In this document: positions 9,272-23,720 of the stretch, one piece after another | How positions within the stretch are numbered: the first letter of the stretch is position 1 | Layout of the letters: each line of letters starts with the position of its first letter | Origin: Amphirosellinia nigrospora | Lineage: Eukaryota; Ascomycota; Sordariomycetes; Xylariales; Xylariaceae | Length of the DNA stretch: 64,000 nucleotides | Direction of reading: 5' to 3' | Assembly (NCBI GenBank): GCA_004123355.1 | Contig: SCHM01000004.1 | Coordinates: forward strand, 1 to 64,000 | Notes under the pieces: generated by a model | What the model was told of the DNA's origin: nothing | Seen by the model: only the letters and a program-made list of their open reading frames with translations | Databases searched by the model: none | Made by a program: the position numbers and the translations under genes

Positions 9272-11950
9272 TAGCCTTAACACGTTCTATATACTTTTTA
9301 ATTATTTTACCTTGTTACTCTACATAAAATAGCTTTTTGTTTAAATTATTACTTATTTTCTGCCGCTCGACAATATTTAACATAGCTAATCTAACTATTT
9401 TAAGCTAGCATATATATATACGCGCTAAATTACTTGTTTTATTATTAATAACACGTATACTAACTATATCTCTTTATTTATAAGTTTATTAGCTTTTTTT
9501 TCTAGCGATTATAAAGTTATTACTAACTATTTTTAGTTAAACTTTTATAAATAGCTTAGCTACTACGTACGCCTTATTTATATTTAATAAAATTTTATTT
9601 AGCTTTTAATAGCTTTTTTATCCTATCGGGCTTAATCTTATAACTTTATTATATTAGTAATTTTATAATATAACCGTTTATAAAATAGCTTTTTATTACT
9701 TTTTTAAGTATTACTATTGCTTTAAACCGCTTAATTAGTTATTTTAAATAATTTTTATAACCCGTTTATTTGTCCTATATACTAGTATTAAATCTTATTA
9801 ACTTATACTTTACCTTTTCCTTTTACGCTACTTATAACGGGCCTTTTACTATAAAACCGCAAGTTATACTACTTATAAAACTTATGTAAATATTTTTATA
9901 CGTCTTAAATACTTTAATATACATAACTATATAGCTGTTCAGGTTTTGTTTTTATTTCGAATATATATTTTTTATTATTATTAAACGTTTTTAATAACAA
10001 GTATAATATTATTATAAATACTAAGTATTAAATTTTTCTAGCAGTTGCGCATAATATTTAATTAAACGTTAATTTTTTTATTATTTAAATAACGATTTTA
10101 TATATAGCTATATTTAAATGCCCATATTATTTGTATAAATAAATAATAATAGCGCTAAATAATATAACTACGTAATATTGCTTATAAATAGCTACCTAAT
10201 ATAACGCCACAACTTAAATATATTAATAAATGCTTGCATATTAATAATATATAATAAATAATATAAAATAAATTAATTAAAAGTTTTAAATAAACTAGTT
10301 AATTATATAAACTAAATTATATATATAACCTTACTTTATAGTTTACCTTAACCTATATTAAACCTTAACTTATATTTAACTTTAACCTAACGTTTTTATT
10401 GCTATATATAGTTAATAACCACGTTATATTAAAAACTAATATATAAATTAAAATTGCCGGATATAGTTTTATATATAAACTTTTATTTTTAGATTAATTT
10501 ATTATTGTTTTAGGTCGACTTAATTAATATATTTATTTATAATTAAATTAATTTAATATGTAGGTCCGCGCTAGTAATTTAAACTAATAACGGGCAACGG
10601 CCATAATTAAATCGACTTAACTTAAGCTAGGAATACTAGTTAAAATAGCTAACCGATTTAAACGTAATTAATTATATAATTACTATAATATTAAAGTAGT
10701 TATTATTATTATTATATATTTTTAGCATTTTTTTTTTTAAAAATATATATAAGTTAATGCGCAACTATTAATTTATTAAAGGTAATATAAGTTAATATAA
10801 ATAAACTATTATTATATTAAATATAATAACTTTAATATAATAAATATTAATAATTTTAGTTTTTTATTCGAATAAAATAAATAAAGCTTTAAAAACTAGT
10901 ATAATAATTATTATAAGCTTATTTTAGGTTTTTTTTACTTAATATAAATATAAATAAACGTTAATAAATAAATTAAAGCAATAAAAACTAATAAATATTT
11001 ATTAAATATTAAATTTTAAAACTAATATAATATAATTATTATTATTATATTAAAGCAAAAAGCGTTTTTGTGCGGTTAGTTAGGTTTATTTTATAATACG
11101 TTTTATAGCTTGTTATTAAATATTTTAAAGTTATTTTTTAATACGTTAGCTAGTTACTTAAAATAAAAATATTAAGTATAAATGCTTACTAGCTTTTATA
11201 TCGATTATAATAAGGCGGCAGTAAAATTAGTAATTTTTTGTTTAATAAAAAATAAGCTTTAAAAAACAAATTAAAACTTTTAATTAATATAATATAAGTT
11301 AATTTATTATTGTTATATTAAACGTAATAAACCCGAATTAAATTAATAGTTTTCCGTTAAATATAAAAATATTATAAAAATTAATAAATAAATATATTAG
11401 TTTAAAAATAATTTTAATATATAGTAGGGCGAAATATTTAGCTACTAGTTTTATTAGCTTTTTAATTTAAAATAAACTTTAAAGAATAAATTAATACGTT
11501 CGGCTAATAAAGTTTTTTATTAAAAGCTAATTTTAAATCTTTTCCGCTTAAAATAACTTTTATTATTATATATAAAATATTATTAAAGACTTTATAATAT
11601 ATAAAATAAATTATTTATATTTATTACGCGAAAATTAATCTTTTATTTTTATATTATAGCTATTATTTATAGCTTAAATATTATAGCTTTAAATAAGCTT
11701 TATAATAAACGTAATAAACCTTAATATAATAGTAGGATTATATTCTTAGTTTTGCTTATAAATATAAAAGAAAGCTATTTTAAAGGTTTTTTTTAGTTGA
11801 TTTAAGTTATATAAACGTTATATAACGAATTAAAGCCTTTAAAACTAGCGTAATATTTATTACTATATACTTAGCTTAAGTAGTTATCCCGAAAAGTTAT
11901 AAATATTTTACGCAATAATAAAAATCTTTAATACGTACTATAAGCTTTTT
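9272..11950. other. Heavily mutated intergenic/repeat debris
   Basis: No gene or domain is recognisable. TA-rich throughout, with very few CpA or TpG. It contains the 17-bp tandem array at 10328-10395. I could not link the rest to another part of the window. Confidence 0.6.
10328..10395. repeat. Four tandem 17-bp units
   Basis: The units start at 10328, 10345, 10362 and 10379. The best are ACCTTAACCTATATTAA and ACCTTAACTTATATTTA, which differ by a transition and a transversion. The first and last are more diverged. It is a small minisatellite of unknown origin. Confidence 0.65.
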
Positions 11951-11999
11951 TATTCTAAGTTTTTTTTGCCTTATATAACTAAAATAACTATTTTTAAGT

Positions 12000-12200
12000 T
12001 AAACGCTTTTAATATTTTGTTATTTATATTATATAAAGTATTATAATCTTTATAAAAATAGAATATAAATATTATTTATTATATAAAAACTAGTAAAATT
12101 ATTTTTGTAGGCTTTATATAACTATATAATTATATACGAAGAGTTTTTTTATTTAGTCCGGTTTTTAATTTTTATTCTTAATATAAATAATATTAAGCAG
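12000..12200 (-). repeat. R2 repeat, inverted fragment
   Basis: The reverse complement matches 48040-48180. A clear run around 12070-12150 aligns with 48070-48150 with mostly transitions, and both flanks keep aligning for a few dozen bases. It covers a part of R2 that is missing from the copy at 13960-14470. The family's identity is not known. Confidence 0.7.
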
Positions 12201-13959
12201 TTATATTAATTAACTTTAACGCTAATAAAAATGCTTAGCAGATTATATAAATATATTTAATATTTAATATTTAATCGTCTTTAGTAAATAATATAAATAT
12301 AAAAGCTTATATATAAATTACGCTATTTTAATTAAAGATAAAATACGTTTTATTATTTATATAAACAATCTTTTACTTATGCTATTAAGACTTTATTATT
12401 AAAGTATAAAATATATTTAATATTTTAGTTGCGCAAAAAATCCAAAGGTTTTTAAAAGCTAGTTTATAGTTACTATAGAGTTTATAAAGCTTAAAAAAGT
12501 AAGTATTTTAATATATTAAACAAAATATCGTAAAATTAAAAAATACCTTATAACGAACGCAATTTTATTTTATATTTATATATTTATTTTACGCAAATAT
12601 TTTTATATTATTTTATAATATATAAAACTATTTTAAAAATAGTTTATAGTTTTTATAATATAACATATTATATAAATATCCTATTTATTATTTTATACCT
12701 TTATATAAACAATTAAAATAATTTAACTATAATATAAAAAATTAATTAAATCTAATTAAATTACTTTTGCTAAATGTTTTTATTTTATTTTAATATATAC
12801 GCGCATTATATTTAAGCTTGCCGTAAATCCTATAGTATTATTTATTTATAATATTTTTTTCGTATAACAATTACTTAATTATACTTTATTATTTATTTAG
12901 CTTTTAATAGCTTTTTTAGTTTTTTAATTTTATTTTTTATATAATAAATATTTTTTAATTTAAATCTATTTATTTTTCATATAATAACGTTAGTTTAATT
13001 CGTAATTTATTTTTCGAAGTTTAGCTATTTTAAATTAAAATAATATAATTAATATTTTAGTATATTTATTTTTTATTTAAATTAATTATACTTAAAATAA
13101 CTATAAAAAACTGTTTTAATATTATATAACTTTTAATTTAATATATTAAGCTTATAATTTAATATTTTTTTGCGTTATAAAGTATTTATAACTTTTAAAT
13201 TTAAAGTTTATTAAATAACTTTAAAAGCGTTTTAATTAAATTTTTAAGCAAAAGTTATAAAATAATATATATTAAATCGTATAAAATAAGGCTAACTTTT
13301 CGAAAGCTTTTTTTAATATTTTTTAATATTATTATAGCTTATATATAGTAAAAAATAACGTAAAAAATTTTCTTTTTAATATAAATAATATAAACCCGGG
13401 CTAACTTATCGATTTTTTTACTATACAACCGTTTTAAAACTAAAATAATTAATATTTAAAGGCTAAAGTTTATATAATAAATAAATAAGCATATAAAAAT
13501 AATAATATTATATTTTTTAGCGTACGATTTAAATTTAATAAAATAATAACTTTTATAGCTATTTAAAATTAAAAAACAGTAAATACCCTTTATATAACGC
13601 GCTATATAGTTATCGAAATATTTAATTTAATTTAAACTTTTTTTATTTAGTATAGCTATTTTTATTATTTTAATTTTTTAAAAAGTTAATAAACGGCTAT
13701 TTTTATACTAAAATAGTAAATAAGTTAACTTGGCTAAAATAATATATAGCGGGACAAAATAGCTATATAATAAAACGGCGTAAATAATAATTATTTATTT
13801 TTAATTATTTATTAAATAGCTTTAGTTATCCGTAACGTTTGTATAATATTATAACTATTTTAAATAATATTTAGCTTATTATAAACTTTGTTTTATTAAA
13901 ATTATAATATTTTTTTTTAAATATTTTAGCTATAATTATATTTTATATAGCTTAAACTA

Positions 13960-14470
13960 TTTTTAATACTTAATTTAATAAAAAAAAAATAATAAATCGA
14001 TTTAATAATTAAAACGCGTTCGAAAGTTAAATAATTATTATATAAAATTTAAAGCTTAGTTAACTTTAATAAATAATACGTTATATTTATATAGTAATTA
14101 ATTAGCTATATTTTTAATATTATTTAATTTAGGCGGAAATTTTATAAATTTAAATTAATATATATTATATAACTAATTTTTTTTCGAATTTTAATAATTT
14201 ATATATTATTAGCCGTTTATTTTATTTTAATAGAATTTTATTGTAACGCGTACAAAAAGTTAAATAAAGAATATTATAGATTTTTGTAGCGTATTATAGC
14301 AATAATTTTTTATTGCGTTTAATAGCTTATAATATAAGCTATAGATCGTTTTTTTATATAATAGTACTAATTAGTTATTAAAAAATATTTAAAAATAATA
14401 ATAAAAAGTATAAAAATAAAAAAAATAAACAAAATATTTATATAAGCAAAATATTTATATAATATATTAG
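13960..14470 (+). repeat. R2 repeat, direct copy 1
   Basis: Aligns in the same orientation with 47890-48520. The best part is 14180-14400 against 48251-48460, including the shared run AATTTATATATTATTAGCCG. Relative to the other copy it lacks about 130 bp at position 14115. All frames are full of stops, and I cannot name a product. Confidence 0.75.
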
Positions 14471-14499
14471 TTAAAAAAACTATATATTTAGGTTTTATA

Positions 14500-16550
14500 A
14501 TGTTTATAAATAAATTATATTAGTTTTATTTTTTATAGAAAAAAACAACGCTATTATTTTTAAAATAAATATTTATGTATAAATTCGATAAAAAAAATAT
14601 TTAAATATATATAAAATATATTTAATAACCTAAAAAGATTTTTAGCACGAAAATACGCTTTAATTAATATATATTATTATATTTACGGCTAAACGTTTAA
14701 AATTATAATAGCTATACTACATAATTCGATTTAAAAATAAAATAGTTCGATATTATTAGCGCGTTTTTAAACGCTTTTAAAGAAAAAAAGATATTTATAG
14801 CGTATAAATTATTTAATAGCTTTAAATAAAAAAACATAGTAGCGCTACTTATAAAAGCGCTATATAATTTAAAGAACTTATTATTACTATAATATAATAA
14901 GTTCTTAAGTACTTTAAAAGGCTTTAGCTTAATCTTATTATTAAAAAAGCTTTATTTATTTTATTTAAAAAATCGCAAAAATATATAATATTTACGTTAA
15001 ACGATTTTTTAATATTATATTATAAAAAGTATAAAAAAAAAAGCTAAAAGGTAATCGATAAAATTAAAAAAGCATATAAACTTAAAAAAAAAAAATATAT
15101 ATTAGTTTTTAAAATAAAAGTAATTAAAAACCATAAAACTAAAACGCTTATGCTATTTTATAATTAATATATTAAGAAAATCGTATAACGCTACGGGCTA
15201 AATAATAATAGCTAGATTTTAATAATCCTTTTATTATTAAAAAAGCTAAAAAATATTTAAAGCAAGCTATTAAAGCTTAAATTAAAATATTTTAAAAGCG
15301 TATAAAGTTTATTTTATATACTGCTATTATAATTTAGCTAAATATAACTTTTATAGCTGCTTAACTATTAAATATTTTATTAATTTAAGCTTAAATATTA
15401 GCTATAGCTAATTAAATAATTAAATATTTATATATATAAAATATTTAAGTATTATTTATAAGCAATATAAGCAAAATATTTAAGTACTTTTTATAATAAA
15501 AAACGCTTCGTTCGGCGATAATAAAAAAATATAGAAATTATTTTATAAGTATAATTTTTTTGTTTAATAGAATAATTATTTAAAAAGTTACTTAATAAGT
15601 ATAATATTTATTTTAATTATTAAAGCTAAAATTAATATTATAAACTTAATAAAAATAAAAACTATAATACTAAAAAAGCTTTTTAAAAATATTAGCTAAA
15701 GTTTTACTAAAAATAAACAATTTATTTAAATAATACCTAAACGATTACTTAATAAAAAAAATAAGCGAATTAATATTTAGCTACGTTATATAAATATATA
15801 AATATATAAATTAAATAAAATACTATAAAAGCTTTTTTAAAATTATATATTTAGCTATAGATTAAATATTAGCTAATAAGCTTATTAAAAACTTATTATA
15901 AATATAGTTTAAATATTTTTATATATTTATTAATTTATAAATATATATTATATAGTTATAATAATTAAATAAACTAATTAACGTATAAAGTTATTTTATT
16001 AATTAATTAAAGTTTTAAAAAAATAATTATATAATTTAAAGATTATAAAGCTATATTTTAGCTAAGCTTACGTTTATTTAAACTAAATTATAATAAATTT
16101 ATTAAATTCCGGATAATAGTTTAGATCTATTTTTAGTTAATACTAAAAGCTAAAAGAGCTTACGGGCTAGGGGTAAAAAAAGCTTATAAAGCGGGGGTAA
16201 AAATAATAATAATAGCAAAAGTAAAAACAAACGCGCCAGCAAACTCGGCAGTAAAAATTGTTTAAATAACCTAAATAATAGCGTATAAACTACGGACGTT
16301 TTTTCGCTAATAATTTATATTAAATAAAAATATTAAACTAATATTTAATAAAGTTAAACTTATAATAACGTTATTATTATTTATTTTAAAAGTAATAATT
16401 AAACGTATTATTAATAATATAACATATAGTTTATATATTATAATTATATTAGTAATTTTAATAAGCTTTAGCAGTTTATATAAAAATTTATAAAATATAA
16501 TAAATATACCCGGAAATATATTTATAGTATTTATAACGCACATTATATTA
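14500..16550. other. Mutated repeat debris
   Basis: No recognisable gene. 14980-15150 is purine-rich on the plus strand, with a lysine-rich reading, which is expected from A-rich DNA and is not evidence of a protein. A minus-strand open stretch at 16307-16543 has a hydrophobic, low-complexity composition typical of chance frames here. Confidence 0.55.
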
Positions 16551-16670
16551 TAATAAGCGCCCGAAAACTATCCGCGAAAGCCGAAGTAAAATATACTATA
16601 TATAAAACGGCGCGATAGCTAGCGCGATTAAAACAGCAGTAAATAACGCGCGCGCGGCGTAACGTTTTTA
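16551..16670. other. CpG-dense patch with TATA-like motif
   Basis: Base composition jumps to about 42% G+C (51 of 120), mostly as CpG, including an uninterrupted CGCGCGCG run near 16648-16656. A TATATAAAA motif lies just before CGGCGCG near 16600. TpG and CpA are still scarce, so this looks like a mutated remnant of formerly CpG-rich DNA, for example an LTR or promoter, not an untouched insert. No coding reading is seen. Confidence 0.6.
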
Positions 16671-16679
16671 GTTTATTAG

Positions 16680-19600
16680 GATCGTTATCAGCAAAAAAAA
16701 AAAAATAATAATAAATTATTACTATTATTATTAATAACGCGTTAAATAATAGTAATAATAGTTTTTATAATAGTAATAATATTAAACGTAAATTAATAAC
16801 TTTTTTAATAATTAAACAAATAATAAAATTATATAAATTGTTTAAAAATAAACTTAAGCCGGCGTTAATAATAGCGGATATAATAATAATAATAATATTA
16901 GTTTTATTTAAAATTAGCTTATAAAAATAACGATTAATAGCTTTAATTAACCTAAGCGTTAAAAATAACGCTATATTTTTAAAAAAAAGATTATTTATAA
17001 AAAAAAAAATTTTATAATTATTTTTATACTAATATATAAGTATACGTTAGTATATATTATTAAAGCGGTAGGTTTGTTTTATTTTATTTATAAAAATAAA
17101 ATAATCGGGCTAAAAAAAAAAAAAAAAAAAAAGCAGAAAAAGCTTAAAACAATAAATAATAATAAAACTTGCGCGCTTTTTATATAAATATTAGCTTACG
17201 GCCCTACTATTTGCTAAATAAGTAAATAAACGTAGTATTGTGATTTTTGCTAGCGTATTAATAGCTAATAAAACGAGTTAAAAAAGCAAAGTATTATAAA
17301 ATACACGCTTTTAAAGTATTAAAACATTTATATTAGTATTATAATTAAAGTTTACGCTATAATAAATTAGTAAAATATTACTAATATTCTTTATTATATA
17401 ATTAATTTATAGCTTTAAAGTTTTAAATAGCTTTAAACTAAAAGTATATTATAAATAAATAAGTTTATAATAAGCCTTAAAAACTAGGCTTGCTTTAACT
17501 ATAGTTTAAATAATCGTTTATTATATATAAAATTTAATATACTTATTTTAAATATATAGAACTTCGATTTTAAATTATTAAATATATTTATTTAAGCTTT
17601 TTTAAAAATATACTAGTTTATTTTTTATACTAAATTATATTATAATATATAATATTATTTTTTATTTTTATTTAAAAATTATATTTAGCTATTTATATTT
17701 TATTTAAACTACTAACGTATTATAAACTTATATATTTAGATTAACCAATATTAAACTTAATAATTTTAACGATATAGCGATTATATTATATTAAATAAGC
17801 TTAAGTATATAGTAATTTTATTTAAACAGCTATAAAATTATATAAATAAAAAACTATAAATATATATATAAGCAAGGTTAAATAGCTTAAATATATTTAA
17901 GTTTATTATAACGTAGTTAATATATAAAGCTTAATATACTTTTATTATAAAAAAAAGATTACTAAAATATTAATTAATTATACTATAATAAATAAAAATA
18001 AATTAAAAATAATATCAGCTATTAAAAAGCTTTTTAATTAATTAAATTTAATGTTAATTATTTAATTAGGTTTTACTACTTAATTAGTTTTTTAATCTAA
18101 GCAATTAATAACTATTTTAAGTTAAAGTATTCCGGTTTTTTTTTAGCTTAAGCAAAAATATTAAAAAGTATTTAAATTAAACTTATTAATATAATATTAG
18201 CCGCTATTTTTATTATTATACTATTAAATTAGTTATATATAATATAAAAACTATTACTTTACATAGTACGATTTTATAGTTTTAGCAATTTAATATTTAA
18301 AATTTATTTTTTAGTTAAAACGAATATTATATAATAAAACGTAATTTTTTGCTAAAATAACATTTTTTAACAAAGCCCAAAGCAATACGTTTATATATTT
18401 TTTTTAAATAAAATATATATAAAAAAGCTAATATAAAAGCTAAACTATACTATTAATTTATTCGCCGGTTAATAAAGTTTTATAAATAGTTATTTTTCGG
18501 CAAGCTTAAACTAATCCCGGTAAAAGTTTATCAACAAAGTTTCTAATATTATATTTTATAATTTAGCTAATAATAATATATTAATCCGGCTATAATAGCA
18601 CTAGTTAACTTTCGTTTTACTAAACATAAAATCTAATAATTTAAAAAAATTCTAACATAAAGCTATAATATACTACCTAGCGTACATTTTTACAAACAAA
18701 AAGTACTAAGTTTTTATAAATTATCCGAAAATATAGTTTCCCATTAGTTTTAAAAAAACTTTTTTAAACAATATAATTTTTTATCCCGCAACAATTAATA
18801 GCTATATATATTAAAATATAACTAGTTATATTATCGAAATTTTCTTAATATACGCTTATTAATAATAAAATAACCTTTTAATTTATATTCATAATTTATA
18901 TCTAGCGTAATATTATTTATTACGATTTATAAATAATATACTTTTTTAATATTAAGGTTTTTTTTATAAACACTTTAAAACTATAAAGCAGCGATATTAT
19001 TAGCTTAAATAGTATAGTTAGCAAAATACATATAAAAAAGTCCTTAATAATCTTTTTTTTATTATATTTTAACGTTTAAATAATCCGTAAAATAAAAAAC
19101 ATTAAATCCTTATTTTAAGCAGGACCAAATAGTTTATTACCCGCTTTTAAGCCTTTAACAGTTTTAGTACACATATAGCAAATTTACACTAAACGCTATA
19201 AATATTTATACTTAAGCCTAAATATAATTAAGCTTATACTTTATAAACTAACGCTTTACTTAAATTATTTAAAAAATATAAAATTAATTACATTATATAT
19301 AACCTAATTATTAAATATAATTATATTTATATTAATATACAAAAATAACAATTATAGGTTTATTTAAATCGATTAATATTTTATAATAGCTTAAAGTTCT
19401 TTTATTATTTTTTTTACTTAAAATTAATAAAATTATAAGCTAATTTTTATTTTTATTTATATTTATATATTTTATCTTAGTATAAATAGGTTTTAAAAGC
19501 TACTTTAGCTAAATATTAGCTGCTGCTTTTTTTTAAAGCATTTTTTATAATATACTTTAAATTCGCAATAATTATAAAGTTAACCCGATAAAAAAAAGCG

Positions 19601-20650
19601 TATTTTTAATAAATTACTTACTTTATTTTATATAAACTTACTAAAAGATTTAAATATTTTTTCTAAAAACTAAAAACGATCTAAAAAACATAACAGCAAT
19701 ATAAACGTTATTTTTTTTTTTTTTAAATAAATAGCTTTTTATAACTATTCGAAAACTAAACATAACTTTTTCGGCTACTATAGTTAAATTTTAACATTAA
19801 TATTAAAATAAAATTATTAGTTAAAATCGTTTTCCTTTGCTTTTATTTATCGCAAAACTACTTAATATGCTTAATAATAAGCAAATATTTATATTATTCG
19901 TATATATATATAAAACGAAACTCGGCCAGGCAATAAACTTTATATTTAATATTATTTTTATAATATAAACTATTTACTTAAAAACAAAGCTAGCTTTAGC
20001 TTATTTTATAAATAATTAACGAATAAAATAGTTAAATCGCTAATAAATAGCTTATATAAATATAAAGTAAATATAAGTTTTTTTTTATAAATATTAAAAA
20101 ACAGCTTTTTAACTACATGCTTATATTAAAACTAGCCCTAAAGCATAAATCAGCTTAATTACTTTATTATATTAAAAAAAAATAACTTTATTTATAGCAT
20201 TCGACCGGATATTTTTATTACTTTTAAAATATATACTAAAACCGATTATTATACTTTTATAACAAATAATAATTATTTTTTTTAAGTTATTCTAGCTTTT
20301 TATTTAATAGGCTTAAATATTTAGCTTTTTTTTTCGCCAGCTAGCTAAAGATTTTCTATACAAAAAAAACCTCGGCTAAACGTTAATATACTTACACTAT
20401 TAATAAACGCTACAATAATCGCAATAAACTAATATTAAAATTATCGACTTAACGTTTATAATATATTTATTAGCTTATTACTAAAATTACTATAATAATT
20501 TAAAACTTTAAAACGTAATATTAAATATAAAATAATTAACCTAAAAAAAATTCTAAACTAATATAAAATTATAATAATTATTAATATAAACCTTAAGCTA
20601 TATATTTTTATTTATAATTTAAAATAATAATAGTAGTTTAATATATTATT
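16680..20650. other. Mutated repeat debris, partly G-poor on plus strand
   Basis: Nothing nameable. 18350-19300 keeps C but has lost most G on the plus strand, implying strand-biased mutation. A 21-base A run lies at 17112-17132. A tempting retroelement integrase reading on the minus strand at 18480-18760 was examined and rejected. Confidence 0.55.
17112..17132. repeat. Poly-A run (21 A)
   Basis: Uninterrupted A run followed by GCAG. It could be an old poly-A tail or simple slippage; no upstream element could be identified. Confidence 0.8.
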
Positions 20651-20659
20651 AAAATAATA

Positions 20660-23600
20660 TTTATTATAATAAACTTAATATATAACTAAATAATATAAAT
20701 AAAATAAATATATAAATTCGGCAATTAAAACAAACAGTATAATTATTTTTATATTGTTATTAACTATAAATAAAAAAATAACAAATTTTATAACGTATTA
20801 TATAATAAATTAGCCGTTAATAAATTGTTAGCCCGGCAGAAATTAATTAAGCTTATCGAAATTTATACTTAAATTATCGGCTATTATTATAATAACGAAA
20901 TAATAGCAATATATAAAACAAAGATTAATAAAAACCAAAATATAATAAAGTATAAAAATTAAAGTTTATAAAAAAAAAAGCCAACAAAAAATAGCAAAGC
21001 ACTATAAAAAAGTAAAAGCTATAATAACGCGATTTATAACGTTAATTAGCATAAATAGCAAAAGCTTAACGCTAATAAACACAATTTTACAATTATATAT
21101 ATATAGGCAAAAAATCTACGATATAATAAACGCGCTAAAAATAATCGATTAATATAAAAATATATTATTATATAAATAGCAATAGTTTAATATAAATAAA
21201 TTATAATCTATAATTTATAGCATAATAAAAAAAGCATAAATATAATTGCAATAAAACGTATTATTTATAAAAAAAAAAACAAATTACTAGCGATTAATTA
21301 AAATTTATTAATAAATAATATAATAAAAATAAAAACAAAATAAAATTTTATTATAAACTAGCATAATAAAAAAATATTAAATAAAAATATAAACAGGTTA
21401 ATATAAATAACAGACCGGATTATTTAAAACATAATATTAGCTAAACGATTTATTACGTTTATATTTAAATATTAAACAGTTTAATAAAACACCGGATAAA
21501 CAACAAAATACGGAAAAAAATTATAAAAGTTTAGAAAATATTATTAATATTAATATATATAATAAAAAAACAGCCGGCTAAAAAGATAAAAATAGTTATA
21601 ATATAGTATAAAAACAAAAGCGGCAAAAATAAAACGTAAAAATTATTTATTAAAAAAAAGTTAATAGCTATTATAATATATTATTAAAAAGTTAAACATA
21701 ATAAAAAATAAAAAATAATCTACTAATATTTGCTACAAAAAGTAAAAAAGTTAATAATATATTATATATAGTTAGTATTATTATTTTAGTATCGATTAGT
21801 TAGGTTATATATAAAGAAAAAAAAATACTAAAATAAAATATTTATAACGGCCGGCGTAACTAATAATATAATCGTTTCTAAAAATAAAAAAAAAAATTAA
21901 AATTAAAGTTAAAATTTATAACAGTTAAACAAAAATAAAAAATAAATAAAAATCGGACAAGTAAAATAAAAAAAAAAAAAAAGCGTAAAAAAGTATTAGC
22001 GATATTAATAATATCTAATAAAAAATCGGATAACAAAAATAAACAAAAAATTAAAACAAGTTAATAAAAGCTAAAAGGTTAAAATATATAATAATAATAA
22101 AAGCTATATAAAAAAATAACGTTAAAATATATAAAAATAAAATAAAAATATTAATATAGCGTTACGTATTAAAAATAATATTCCGAAAATATATAAAAAG
22201 CTAGCGTGCTAAAATATAAATAGTAAAAAAAGCGGACAAAAATATAAACAAAAAAAAAAACAAAATATAGCAAGAAAAAATAAAATAAATATAATATTAT
22301 ATAAATAAACAAAATATAAATATAAATAAAAAATATAATTTATAAACAAAGCATATAAAAATTGCTATTTAGCAGGCCTAAAAACTAAAATTATTCTAAA
22401 AGGTTAACTAAACATAATATAAGTTTTTAATAATACTATTAGCAATAAAACAAATATAAAAAAGGTTAAAAATAAAAAGTTAAAAATTATAATAAAATTA
22501 GCAAAAAAAAAGCAAAAGTATAGTAGCGTATAATATAATAAGTTAATATCTAAATATAGTTAGAAAAATATTAAAAAAAAGCGCAGCGTTTAAAAAGGTA
22601 TAAAAGCTAGCATTATAAGTAATTATAAAATAAAAAAGCCTAGTAATAATAATAATAAAAACAAAAAAAAAAAAAAATATATTGTTTATATTACCGGCGT
22701 AATATTTAAGGCTAATAAACAAATAATAATAATTATACTATTATTATATTATAAGCAGATATTAAACAACATTATAATAAAATAAAGATTAATTATATAA
22801 AATAAAATATAAAATAGCTGTATAAAAAGTAAAATTAGTATTAATAACATTAAAAACAATAGTTAAAAATAGTTTTACGAATTTTATTAATTAAAAACAA
22901 ACAATAAGTTAATTAAACTAAATAATAATAAATAAATACTACGTAATATTAAATAGTAATAAAATATCTAAAAAATAGCGACGAAAATATTATAATTATA
23001 AGAATTAATATAAGCGAAAATACAAATAGTATATTTAATAGCGATATTATAACTAGCAAATAAAAAAAAGTTCGGGCAATTAATAAGTATATAAATAAGC
23101 AAAAATAATAATTTAAAGGTAAACAATATAAATAATATAAAAATAGTATATAATAATATACGATTAAAAACAAAACAAAAAAAAAAGTTTTATAATAATA
23201 ATAATAAAAAAAAACAATAAATAAGCAAAAAAAAGCAAATAATAATATATTATAATAGTTAAACGAAAATAAAGCATTATAGCAAGTTATTAAAAATATT
23301 ACGTTTTATATATAAATTAAAGATAAAAAACAAAGCAAGCGATCGTATAATCGTTAGTAAAAAAAAATAAACAAATATTTATAATAATAAATATATTAAA
23401 GTTAAAAATAAATATACTAAAGATTAAAATAATAATATATATAAAAATAGTATAGCAGTTATAAAATTATGCGTAAAAAAAAGAAAAATAAGCCAAGCAA
23501 AACAGGTTATAAAATAAAGCAAAATTATTTATAATAGTATTAAAAAAAAAAAAAAAAAATAAAAGAATAAAGAGATTAAAAGAAAATAAAAAAAAAAAAA

Positions 23601-23720
23601 ATTAGTAAAAAAAGCGGAAAAACAAAAAATTAAAAAAGCAATATAAAAGTTTATAAATATAAAAAGTTATATTTAAACAATATTAAACAAAATAAATAAA
23701 TAAATAAATCGATAAGCGTA
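20660..23720 (+). mobile_element. R1 repeat, copy 2 (degraded)
   Basis: Inverted second copy of the element at 1-3340. The plus strand here is strongly A-rich and purine-rich. Homology is clear from about 20690, where TATATAAATTCGGCAATT matches the 3270 region, through 23110, and becomes hard to follow in poly-A tracts near 23540-23720. Comparing the copies shows mostly transitions in both directions, consistent with independent RIP of each. The open frame on the opposite strand at 22949-23173 corresponds in position to the 833-1018 frame in copy 1 but lies in a different register, so neither is a conserved gene. Confidence 0.8.
23542..23559. repeat. Poly-A run (18 A)
   Basis: Homopolymer within the purine-rich end of R1 copy 2. 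Confidence 0.8.

Noticed and set aside
16307-16543. 78-codon minus-strand open frame
   Set aside because: Composition is Ile/Asn/Leu/Tyr only, as expected of random AT-rich DNA, with no domain or conserved copy.
18480-18760. Ty3-type integrase core on the minus strand
   Set aside because: A frame gives FFKLLDFMF and RD-like words that mimic VDR.TK..HF and SDRD, but the spacing is off by a codon, the first catalytic Asp would need transversions, and the HP.TDGQ.ER block is absent downstream.
22949-23173. 74-codon minus-strand open frame
   Set aside because: Antisense reading of the A-rich strand of R1 copy 2; poly-hydrophobic composition artefact.
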